This document shows, one piece after another, positions 21,705 through 31,994 of a DNA stretch of 64,000 bases. Under the pieces are notes generated by a model. It was not told the origin of the DNA. It saw nothing but the letters and a program-made list of their open reading frames with translations, and ran no database searches. This DNA comes from Periconia sp. R9002 (taxonomy: Eukaryota; Ascomycota; Dothideomycetes; Pleosporales; Periconiaceae). A program made the position numbers and the translations under genes. The stretch's first letter is position 1, and each line of letters starts with the position of its first letter. Where the stretch lies: the NCBI GenBank assembly GCA_023627715.1, contig JAMAHW010000007.1, positions 620,001-684,000 of the forward strand. Reading direction: 5' to 3'.

Positions 21705-24009
21705 TTATGCGGAGGAGGTAACGGCTGGGGCGCTTTTGTGCTGCTCCTGCCCTACTGTAACCGCATCGGGGACAACATCGCCAATGGTGGCCTGCTCAGT
21801 GGGGGCGGCGACAGCGGGAGTCTCCTTGGACTCGGCAGCGGGAGCGGCCTCAGTCTTCTCCTCAGCGGGCTCAGCAGTCTCCTCAACCTTGGCCGGAGTG
21901 GTGGTGGGCTCCTTCTCCTTCTTGGACTTGCCAGCCTTGCTGGCGTTGCGGAAAAGACCCTTCAAACCCTGGGGCTTCTCCTCACCGTCCTTCTCCTTCT
22001 TGACGGATCCGCCAAGGGAACCGAAGAGAGAAGCACGCTTCTTCGCGGGAGGGGTGGTGGTGGCAGCACCCTCAGTGGCGGGAGTCTCCTCCTTCTTCTC
22101 CTCCTTTGCGACCTCCGTGACAGGCTCCGTAGAAACAGGAGCGGCGGGCTCTACAGACTTGTCGGCCTCGACGGGCGCGGCGGCCTCCTCAACCTTGGGG
22201 GTCTCCTCGGTCTTGGATGCCTCGGGGGCCTTCTCGGTGGTGGGGGACTTGACTTTTTCCTTGGAACTACCCAAGAACTTTCCGAAAGAGAAATGTTGCT
22301 TCTCTTTGGCGGGAGTCGTGGCGGTGGCAGGCTTGGCCTCTTCCGTCTTGGGAGCCTCAGAAGTACCGTCAACCACGGCAGTGACGGGAGCAAGAGGAGC
22401 TTCCTCGACCTTGGGCGTCTCCTCGATCTTAGGAGCCTCAGCGGAAACCTCAGGCTCCTTAGCAACGGGAGCGAGCTCGGGCTCCTTCTTCTCGTGGGTA
22501 GGGCTCTTGAGCTTCTCGACGAAGTTGCCGAAGATGGAGGCGCGCTTGGTTGGCTTGGGCTTCTCCTCCACCTTCTTCTCCTCGACGGCAGGGGTGGCAG
22601 TGAGGGGTTCCTCAGGCTTGGTCTCCTCAACCGGCTTGGGGGTCTCCTCAGTCAAGGGAGCCGCGGTGGCGGGTTCAGTGGAAGCTAAAGAAAGTTAGAA
22701 ATCATTCGCTTCGAGATTGCAGCATCACTCACCCTCAGCAACGGCGGGTTCCTCCTTCTTGGCCTCTTCCTCGGCCTTCTCTTCCTTCTTCTCCTCTTTC
22801 TTCTCCTTCTTTTCTTCCTTCTTCTCCTCAACCTTCTCCTCGACCTTGTCCTTCTTGCCGAGGAAGGTTCCGAAGATGGAAGCGCGCTTTCCGCGGGAGG
22901 CGGATCGGCTCTTGCTCTTGGATGCCTTCTTCTTCTTGTCCTCGTTATCAGAGCTGCTGGAAGCTGATCCAGTGCGAGCAGGGGCTACGGTCTCTTCAGC
23001 GGGAGCGGCAGCAGCGGAAGCCTCACCCTCAGCGGGCTTAGGCGTGACTTCAGTGCTCTTCTTGGGAGCAGATGGGGCAGCGGCAGGCGCTAGCGTGGTG
23101 GGTTTGCCTTCGCGTGGAGTCAGTGCGTCTGCAGCAGCGGGAACAAGCGAACAGGGTCATGTTTTTAACGCGACGCGTTTTGCATGATGTAGGAACATCA
23201 CTTACCGAGCTTCTTGATCTCCTCCTTGTAAGCTTCGCTAGAGACAATGCCCTCTTTGGCGGCCTTGGCCTCTTCGATGGCCTTCTCGACGGCGACGAAC
23301 CATCCATTGCGCTCAGCAGCGGAGGAAGCCTCGAAAGTGTGCTTGTCGCCGTGAAGCTTGAAGTGGAACGCGAGCAGACCGTCCTTGCTCAATTCAGTCG
23401 CATCGGCCTAGAAAATGTGTTAGAAAATCAACTCCGTGACGCCAGCCATGGACATGTCAATGCTTACCAAGTTCAAGACACCAGCAGGAGTCTCCTTCTG
23501 GTCGGCGTGCTTGACGAAGAAAAGCAATCCCTTGCCGGTGACGCTGGACCAAGCAGCAGTGGGGTGAGCGACATCGGCCTTCTCGCCGCGAAGGTACTGG
23601 GTGAGGCTGGAGGTGGGAACGGCAGCCTCCTCACCGAACCAGAAGTACTTCTTGGAGAAACGGAAGATGCTATAGCAGGGTTAGCTATATTGATTAGATA
23701 ATCTTGTGGATGGTAGTGCACTCACTTCTTGAGACCGGGGGCCTTGTATCCAAGAGCACCGCTGTAGATGGGCTCGACGGGCTTCTCTTCCTTCTTCTCT
23801 TCCTTCTTTTCCTCCGCTTTCTCCTCGGCGGCGGCAGGAACCTCACCGTCGACCTTGGGGGTCTCCTCTACTGGCTTTGCGGCGTCGACGGGCTCGGTGG
23901 CCTTGACTTCTGGCTCGACGGGTGCAGCGACGGGGGCAGTCTCGGTGGGGACCACGGGGGCAGCTGGGGTCTCGACCTCAGTGGGCTTGGTTGCTTCGAC
24001 GGCGGACAT
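21705..24009 (-). CDS. Meu6-like PH-domain protein with repeated RASIFG motifs
   Basis: Five exons (24009-23726, 23669-23468, 23407-23206, 23128-22733 and 22684-21705) close in frame to 687 residues. An Ala/Pro/Glu-rich leader of about 80 residues precedes a PH-like domain at roughly 80-230 (SGALGYKAPGLK, FRFSKKYFWFGEE, TGKGLLFFVKHA, FHFKLHGDKHTFEASSAAER, NGWFVAVEKAIEEAK). The long C-terminal part is highly charged, Lys/Glu/Pro/Ala-rich and mostly disordered. It carries spaced copies of a short motif: KRASIFGTFLGKK, KRASIFGNFVEKL, FSFGKFLGSSKEK and KRASLFGSLGGSV. The order matches fungal proteins named after S. pombe Meu6. A role at membranes or the cell cortex is inferred from the PH domain only. 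The plus-strand frames over the last exon are antisense shadows of its biased composition. Confidence 0.88.
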
Positions 24010-24343
24010 GATTGCAGGGTGTGGTGTATGACTGAATGAAGAGCGATGTGGATTCAAAGGATGGAAGGGAGGTGGGAGATTATTTTTGGAGATGCAGAGA
24101 CAAGCTCGCTGGAGGGGGGGGCAGATTACAAAGGCGTACGGGGGGAAACAGGGCACTGTGCCGGCAGGAGAAAGCTAGCTCAGGCAAGCTCGACTCTTTT
24201 TGTTGACAAAGAAAGACGGAGTGAGGATGGATGGATGCTGAGGGCAAAGCAAAGCAATAGAGAAAGAGTAGAGAGAGCAGGAGCGAAGAAAAGAGCAGCA
24301 CGGGCAGGGAGACCTTTTTATCGTCTTGGGGGTAGGGGGGCCA

Positions 24344-24360
24344 GGTTAGGGTTAGGTTAG
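24344..24360 (+). repeat. Short interstitial telomere-like repeat
   Basis: GGTTAGGGTTAGGTTAG matches the fungal telomere unit TTAGGG in slightly degenerate copies, about 335 bp upstream of the Meu6-like start. It may be a telobox-type binding site or chance; it is too short for a telomere relic. Confidence 0.6.
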
Positions 24361-27300
24361 AGAGGAAGAGGAAAGGGAAAGGTAGGGGAGGGGGTCTGGT
24401 TGCTAGGCGTGAAGGTGTGCTAGGACTAGGTAGGTGCTAGCCGGGGACATGGGGGCAGGGATGCGAGAAATTATTGTCCACAGCGCACGGCCGCCTGGCA
24501 GCCGCCGCTAGAGGCGCCCGCCATTTCCTTCATTCATCCATTCATTCATTCACCACTTGCATCCCCACCGTGTCACATCCATCCATCCATCTATCCATAA
24601 AAACATTCATCAATCTATCCATATGTACATACATTTATATATTCATACATTCAATGTTTACATGTACAAACACCACTGTCCCCTCCCTTCCCTTCTTTAC
24701 CTGGTTCGCATCGCCGTTGACTAGCCCGCAGCTGCCCTACATACCTATGTACTTACTGTACATGGACATGTACTGCACTCCTGCATCTCGGAATACTCTA
24801 CTATCCTGTACTGACTGTTCATGTACGATGATGCCGAACCGTGGAAGTTGGTAGTGTGCCTGCCCGGCTACCTACCTACTAGTTAACCTGCTTTTCCATG
24901 CTCTTCTATGCTGTATCCGTATCATCATGCCATGCTATCTCGCCGCCTGCTGGTCGCATGACTGCCCACCGACGGCCCCTCTCCCACCTCGACGGCTCCC
25001 AACGCTTGGATGGCTGTTGGACGGCGTCCACACGGCATGCGTTTCTCATGCCTCCCGCTTTGCGTCTCGTGTGACCCATTACCGTTGAACAGTGGTAGGA
25101 CACTTGTTCGTACCTACAGTAGACAGTGGATCATGGCACGCATGCCCCAGACTGCAGCGCAAATCAAAGTGCTGTCATGACCTGTACCTACTTCTACATA
25201 GATTGTCCATACCCTCACACACATATACACACAGATGTGGGAGTCTGGCTGGAGGCCTTCCTACCGAGTACAGTAGACGGCCACGCGGACCATGTTGTTA
25301 AAGGGCCGTGGGATGGTGTCATCCTGCAGCATCGCCTATCAAGCTATGCAATGCTATACCGTACTATGCCATGCTAACCGCCTTGTCCTTCTCCCCAGGT
25401 TTCGTTCCAACTGCGCAGCATAATGGTTTGTTGTTTCGCTTTGGTTAGCCAAAGGCCGCCGCGATGCATCCGCCACGGCGACCATGGTGCTCCAGCCCAA
25501 CGGCGGCCGGCATCCCATTTGTTCAGTGTCCTTGCTCTTGCGCATGTACCGTGGTGGTACTGGGTGAAAGTGGATCCGTGGACGTGGTACATGGTGGAGG
25601 TACAGGTGGAGGGAGGTAGCTACTGGTAGAGAAGGTAGAAATGTGAAACACCATCATGTAATCGACAAAAGGGACGGATCGGGTCGAGTGGGTTTTTGTG
25701 CACTCGAGACAATGCTCTCACCTCACCTCACCTCACGCCAGCAACATTGCAGTACGGTACCGTACTGGATGAGGACGTTATGGCGGCCCGAGCGTCTTCG
25801 CCAGCCAGAAAGTAGCCGCGGCCAGGGTCTCATGGACTCAAGGGTGGATGGAGTACTCTTGCGCTGTACTTGACTGGTACTTGCACATCTACCGGGGATC
25901 GGCGCTGCAGCCAAAGCTGTCCGCCCATCTCACGCTATCATCAAACATTCACAACGGCGCCCGCTCTACCACCCACCTCGGCCCAATTAGCTCGACCCTT
26001 CATCACCGAGAGGAGAAAAAAACTTTCCTGCCCCAAGGCAAGCAAGGCTTCTTTTCTCTGTTCCCGTGCCCCGTCCAGAGCGAGGCGGACAGATAAGCAA
26101 GCAGCACGTGTACCGTGTATGTATGTATGTACTGTGCGAGTGTCGACATGATGCATGCCATGCATCCCATCCTCACTTGACACTCGTTAGTTACGAAAGC
26201 GGTCTGCACTCACTTGCTTGTTCGAGTCGAGTGGATGAAGACTGGACGAGGGGCCCTTCCCCATAAGGGCACACTGCCAGCCTGCGAGCCATGCTGGAAT
26301 GGGATGGATGAAGAATCTGCAAAAATCCCCTGCACCCACCCACCATGTCCTTTCGGCTGATCTGAAGGGAAGGCAAGGGCACTGAACCAAGACGCAAGAT
26401 TGGGTATGCGCCCCATCGCGTCCATGTCCATCAGTCATGTCCCGTCGAGCAGATGAGTCGTGCGTGGCCCTCACGTGAAAAAAGGGGCTTGCACAATCAG
26501 TCAGTCAGTCAGTCTCATTACCATGTTGGCTCCTCAGACTCGACGCCAAAGTGGGAGAAAGACGCCCAAACCATGGGCTGGCCCGCCAGTCGAGCGCGAA
26601 GAACCGTCAGAGATATCCAGTCGCCCAGACCCATCGTTCCAGGCGACACGCCAGCCACAACTCCCTCCAGCTCTTGGCCATGTCATCTCTCCCACCTGAT
26701 TACTGTACAACACCATACACCCGCGTCTAGGTAAACACCCGTGCATCACAAAAATAGAGACAAGCGGAGAGGAGAGAGGCATGAAAAACGAGGTATACAG
26801 AAAGGCCCATTTGCTCCCTGACTGGGCACAATCCACTCCGATTCCCGTTCCGCACCGCCCTTGGCACGGCCGTCTCTTGACAACTTCGCTCTGAAGATCT
26901 CCATCCACAGCTATTGCCAGCCAACCAATCTCCGTCTCCCGCCCACACCGCCACAGGGACCAGCCAGTGGCATCGACATCAATTTGCAAACCGTCGTTTG
27001 CTTCCCCCTGCACTTCCGCCCTTGCTTGCCTCAACACTTGCCTTCTCGTGTGAACTGCATACCACGACGGGCTACACCGCTCCCGATCATCGACCATGTC
27101 TATGTTTGGCCTATATTAAAATCAAACAAATATATCTTCTCGTCCTTATGCATCTATGCATCGCTCTTTTCTGCATCTTCCATCCCGTTTCACTATTCTC
27201 CATAGCATAATTGAATACCACAGAAAAAAAAATCCAATATTCCTCAGCCGCCGGTTTCGTTTCTAATTTATCTCTCACACGGGTAACGGTGCGACCACGA

Positions 27301-29331
27301 GCGCGCGCGAAGCAGACGTCTCCGTCCTCAAATCTCCAGCCACGGATGGCCTAGCCGGACGTGTCGTCATGTCTTATTCCTCGTCTCTCCAAACGGTCGA
27401 TGCAACCACGTATTTCCATTTCCTTTATCAGGAATTTGAGCGATGGTGAGTCGTGAAGTCGAATGGAGCCCGCCTTGGCATTGATCATGTCCCATCGGTT
27501 TAAACTTTCGCCAAATGTCAAAAAGTACCCCGTCCCTTTGGTCTGGCTAGTCCAATGGTTCCAGTGTTTATTTGTTACTAATACATGTAGTACAGCGCGT
27601 TGCAGCTGCAGATGCGCGGCCAGTGAATCATGTAGTCGCTTACCCCCATAAAAATTCCTACACTCAGCCAAATCCACTACCTACTGAAACTAATGAATAA
27701 TGTACTGATTCGAGCTGACGGGATGAGCAACATGTCCCTCCCTCTGGAATGCTTCCATTCATCTTTCTTCCATTGAAACCTTTCGAACCGTGGTAAACGT
27801 TACAAGTGTAACACCTGTTAAGAACGGGGGGGAAAAAGTTTCCCCCAACCAACCAACCAATCAAACAATTGCGTCTTTCCTCATTTCCACACACAAACAT
27901 TTCCCACATTGGGGGGGCTCCACCCGTGCTCTCCCCCACTTTCCAACCATTCGATTCATTTCATTTCATTTTCACGTTGCTCTGCCGCACACTCGGATTG
28001 CAATCAACAACTTGATTTCCCCTTCTTTCAGAAACCCGCCGCCCCACGTGTCTATCCGAGAGTAGAGACAGACCTCGGGAGGAATCCGGACACGTGGTAT
28101 AGTAGTGAGCTAGCTAGCCATCTATTCAAGTAGTCCAGCTAGGTAGAGCTATAACTAATAACAGCTAGTAGGTACATAGATAGGCGTGCACTTGAATCGA
28201 CGTAACTCCACGAATTCAACAGACCTGTTAAACAAGGAAAGGAGGAGAAAACACAGAATCTCAACCTACGCATTGCCAAAAATACAACCAAGCACCGCAA
28301 CGTGAAACATACATTTTCCATGGTTGCTTCCTTCCTTCCCTTTCCCTTTTTCCCCGGCTTGATCCAGAACTTTGCTTTATTTGCTCAATAGCACACTCCC
28401 ATCTCACCCAATCCGATCCAATCCCGCTTAACTCAACTTATCTCATTCCCCATCCCAATTACTGGTTCCCCTCCATCCATCCATGCACATCCCTTTCATC
28501 CCCATTCTGAAACGCGCAGAAACTATTCTCCGCCAACTGAACTGTCTATCTACCATACTATACCATTCAAGACAGTCAGTCCCTACTTATCCAATTCATC
28601 ACTGTTGAAACGTAAAGGAACCAGCCAGCCAGCCAGACTTCTCTCCCTCCCTCCTTCCCTCCGTCACTCCTGAAATTTCCTCTCTCTCTCTTGGGGGCCC
28701 AAGGGTGGTGTATATGCGTTTCAAGAAATCATATCCCGAGCTAGCCAGCCAGACAGTCGGTTTTTCTAGAGGAGTTTACTATGTCGCTCATTCATTGTTA
28801 CTCACTTCTTCACGCCTGGTCCCCACGGCATCATACATATCCCAGGTGTGTGGCAGTGACGACGTGTAGCAAAGAAAAAGAAATAGATCCATTGTGATCA
28901 TATATATAGACATGTAGTTGTGTATCTCTAGAAGGTAAAGGCTGAGGAGCGCCCCCCCCCGTCCGTCTTTTGTAGCCCTTACCTTTTCCGTATAAAATAA
29001 GAGCGTATGTGTGTGGGTAAGTCGCAGAGAAGGAAGGGCGTTAATCTACATAAAATGTATGAATTCGGTGTTTCAACTTTCTGATAATCAGTCCTTTTCG
29101 GTGGCAGCAGCCCATCCACATCGCTCTCTATCTCGTTCCTACTACTCGTTTTCTATTCAAATGCCTTAGCCCCCCAACCTTAGAACGCCCACGCCTCGGA
29201 GACATGCTACATATGTAGGCAGACGTAAGAAGAGAATGGCAATATTCAAGTGGACCTGAAACAAACAATGAAAACTAATCACACAGACGAGGCACGAATA
29301 GTATTTGTTGCAATGCAGGAAAGGGTGAACA

Positions 29332-29411
29332 TGTCCCTGCCTTACTTTTTATCTGTGGTTATGAGCAGCTTTTAACAGTTCATATCCACAGATAAAAAGT
29401 AAGGCAGGACA
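29332..29411. repeat. Long near-perfect inverted repeat (hairpin)
   Basis: The left arm (29332-29358) and right arm (29386-29411) are reverse complements over 22 consecutive base pairs (core TGCCTTACTTTTTATCTGTG plus flanks), extended by TGTCC with a single extra C in the left arm. Inside, TATGA/TCATA adds five pairs after one mismatch, leaving a loop of about 15 nt. No coding frame spans it. It could be a MITE-like element end pair, a small-RNA precursor or a cruciform-forming site. Confidence 0.88.
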
Positions 29412-30422
29412 CGTCCACCATTACCCCCTTTTTATTCCCCCAGCCTCGTGCATATCCCTTTTCTATGTACCCTTGCCCTTACATGCACCCGCCATCATGA
29501 TCCGAAGGCGTCGAATGAAAAAAAATTGTGAGGATTAGAGAAGAAGCAAGCCAAAGCAAGTATGGAATGACGCACAGTAAAGCGTTAGAAGAAAAAACAC
29601 CAACAGATGTGGTATCATGAAATACAAAGAACCCACAGAAATTACACATGTACGCCTATGGGCGTAAATAATTGACAACGTGAAGGAAACAAAAATCCAG
29701 CATAATACACTCCATCCCATCCCATCCAACCGAAATCATAGAGTCACAATCGAAAGAAAAAAGTCAACGCCATATACACCCAGTTGCGCCCCATCTCAGC
29801 CCAGTCCCATCCCTTTTCGAACACAAGCTGCAGCAGATAACAAAGAACCAAAGAAGTAACGTATTAATGCACGAGGAAATGGAAAGTGAAAGGCCTAGGA
29901 AGAAATCCCAAGCACGTAAACATGCAAACAAGTGAACAAGCAAACCTCCGCCGTCTCTGTCAATCAACGTTCTTTTGTTTTCGCTTACTTCCGGGGACGT
30001 TGTCACAGGTAAATTGGTGTATGAATACGTCCCGGGCAAGCGGAAGCATGCCAGGAAAAACCGGATAATATATATGGACGTCTGTGTACGTCTTGAATGG
30101 GAGATTACCGCCGAATATGATACAGCTTGCATGGTATGCAGACAAGCGAGCCGCAGAATCTATTGAAAGGGAAGGGCAGGTCGACTCTGGTGTGGGTGTA
30201 ATGCGGGTGGATATACGGATTTTATGAACCGATGGAGGGTATATTCGATACCTCATAGTCTGTAACTCGAAAATCGGATCCCTGCACTGATGTTGGAGGG
30301 AGACCGTTGGAGGGAGTGGGGATCGAAGAAACCGAAGGAGGCCGTAGGACGAATTGAGCTTCATCTTCTGTAGTCCAATGGACGTCCATTTTCCGCGCTT
30401 TCCCACTACCCTCCGGCACGAG

Positions 30423-31994
30423 TCACCGCTGCTGCCGTTTGTATACGCTGTTGATGTTGTTGTCGTACATATCTTGCTTGGGCGACATGCGCAATGGGGG
30501 CGAGCGACGAAGGGTAGGTGATGATGTGCGCACCGCGTCCGATGCCAGCGTTGCCGCTGCGCTAGGTATCAATGGTGTCGAGCTCCCTATGACCGGAGTA
30601 TCCTTCACTGAGCCTCCACTCCCGTGGTATTGATGTGTACTTCGCACCGTTGACGGTGTTGCTGGGGACCGCCCTCCTTGCGGGGCTCGAGGGGTGGTGT
30701 TGGCGCCGCTCTCTACACTAACATGCCGAGTACGGGGTGTAGTGTCCCCTCTTACGAACTGATGTGCGTCTGATCGTGGAGTGGTTTCGGGGTTGTTAGT
30801 AGGTGCCTGCCTTTGCTTAGTTGCAGAGTTGGATCGACTACGCGTAGGGTCTCTTGAATGCCCCTTGGTAGGGGAGTTGCTCATGGGTGGGCTTTCGCCT
30901 TTTCGTTGGCGAGTTTGGGGATTTGCTTGTTCTTGGGCAATTGCATTCGTAGGTTTCTCGCTCCTTTGACCCCCGACAGGTGGTGCACTACCAGAAGGGG
31001 GTGCAACGGAAGCTCCTGCCTGTGGGCTTGTAGATCCTCCTACACGGGGTGTTCCTTCAAAGCTCTTCCGCTTCATCATGCGGCCCAAGATCCCAACCAG
31101 CTCTGCAGCATCTTCAAATTCGTTGTCATCCATTGCTTCTTGTGCGCGGTACACGTCTTTGATAGCTCTTCGGGCAACTCGCCTAGACCCTTCGTGATCA
31201 TGTAGACAATCCCAAAGGAAGGCACTGTGTTCCAGTGCTACGGAAAGGCGCAGTGGATGCGATCCCGGAAGAAATGAGGTGGCATAAGCTGTTGCTGTTG
31301 TGAAGTACCCACCAGCCAACGGAACAAAGTTCAACGGGGGTAGAATGAAGGATGAGGGTTGAGGTATAGGTATAGGATTGAGTCCAGGAGGCGCGTTGAG
31401 AGGCCCTGGCGAGGGTGTCCCTACTGGACCTCCAGCAGCATACGGATTCGTGACGAATGATGTCTCCGAAACGATGGAATCGATGGGCTCGCGGAGTGTG
31501 GGTTGCTTCCCGGCGCGTCTTGATGAGGGCGAAAGGTTAGATTGATCAGATGCCCAGTGTTGTCCACTTCGCTCAGCATAAGATACCGTAGGCACAGCCA
31601 GCGTTCGAGGGTCGTTGGTCGTCATGTTGGTTGCGGTGATGGGTGGTTGGTTATGGAATAGACAGAAGATGTGATAGAAACTTGCTCGGAGTTTGACGCA
31701 CAGGACCCTGCATTCGGGACCATGCTGATTGTCCTGCGCATATGGCAACACATGGAGCTCCAGAATCGAGAGCCCTTCGCGGGAGAGCCAAAGGATGTGC
31801 TGATAGAGACCCAAGGATGGAGTATCTCGGCTCGTGTCTAGTTTACGTAATTTTCTTGCCCTGATCAGTCTTCGGGCAAGCAGAACAGAAAGACCGAGGA
31901 TTTGGTAGAGGTAGCTGGACAGGAGGGGGTCGCTGTCTTGTGTCTGTTTGGCTATTCTACCCAGGAATTTCTGGTCGAAGTCCAAAGATGCCAT
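30423..31994 (-). CDS. Divergent 14-3-3-like protein with a disordered C-terminal tail
   Basis: One uninterrupted frame encodes 523 residues. The N-terminal part is helical (SSYLYQILGLSVLLARRLIR, then YQHILWLSREGLSILELHVL and CRVLCVKLRASFYHIFCLFH). A Pro-rich insert follows. Around residues 230-310 is a segment whose pattern matches the last 14-3-3 helices: TATAYATSFLPGSHPLRLSV, ALEHSAFLWDCLHDHEGSRR and FEDAAELVGILGRMM, to compare with the family's THPIRLGLALNFSVFYYEI. The final 200 residues are Ser/Pro/Thr-rich with many SP/TP sites. Real 14-3-3 proteins are about 250 residues without such an insert or tail, and the phosphopeptide-binding Lys/Arg/Tyr set is not obviously retained. Function is unassigned; a scaffold role is an inference. 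Confidence 0.8.
   Translation of the reverse strand: MASLDFDQKFLGRIAKQTQDSDPLLSSYLYQILGLSVLLARRLIRARKLRKLDTSRDTPSLGLYQHILWLSREGLSILELHVLPYAQDNQHGPECRVLCVKLRASFYHIFCLFHNQPPITATNMTTNDPRTLAVPTVSYAERSGQHWASDQSNLSPSSRRAGKQPTLREPIDSIVSETSFVTNPYAAGGPVGTPSPGPLNAPPGLNPIPIPQPSSFILPPLNFVPLAGGYFTTATAYATSFLPGSHPLRLSVALEHSAFLWDCLHDHEGSRRVARRAIKDVYRAQEAMDDNEFEDAAELVGILGRMMKRKSFEGTPRVGGSTSPQAGASVAPPSGSAPPVGGQRSEKPTNAIAQEQANPQTRQRKGESPPMSNSPTKGHSRDPTRSRSNSATKQRQAPTNNPETTPRSDAHQFVRGDTTPRTRHVSVESGANTTPRAPQGGRSPATPSTVRSTHQYHGSGGSVKDTPVIGSSTPLIPSAAATLASDAVRTSSPTLRRSPPLRMSPKQDMYDNNINSVYKRQQR

Larger units (their letters stand above)
24010..30422. other. 6.4-kb gene-free interval
   Basis: This is upstream of the Meu6-like gene and downstream of the 14-3-3-like gene, both minus strand. 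No frame has a recognisable domain or good splice structure. It holds a telomere-like repeat (24344-24360), CATT/CATC tandem tracts (24530-24610), CTCAC repeats (25716-25736), a (CAGT) repeat near 26498-26516, long C+T-rich tracts (26900-27200 and 28320-28690) that resemble UTR or promoter DNA, and a long hairpin (29332-29411). A noncoding transcript is possible. Confidence 0.5.

Noticed and set aside
21736..22698. Plus-strand frames of 320 and 359 codons opposite the Meu6-like last exon
   Set aside because: They are antisense translations of a strongly biased Lys/Glu/Ala/Pro coding exon (giving Ser/Gly/Leu runs), with no domain; the minus-strand model is clearly coding.
24530..24610. CATT/CATC tandem tract considered as a CRISPR-like array
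   Set aside because: It is a simple tetranucleotide repeat without spacers; CRISPR arrays are not expected in a eukaryotic nuclear genome.
27351..27677. 108-codon minus-strand frame in the gene-free interval
   Set aside because: Composition looks protein-like, but there is no recognisable motif, no partner exon and no good start context.
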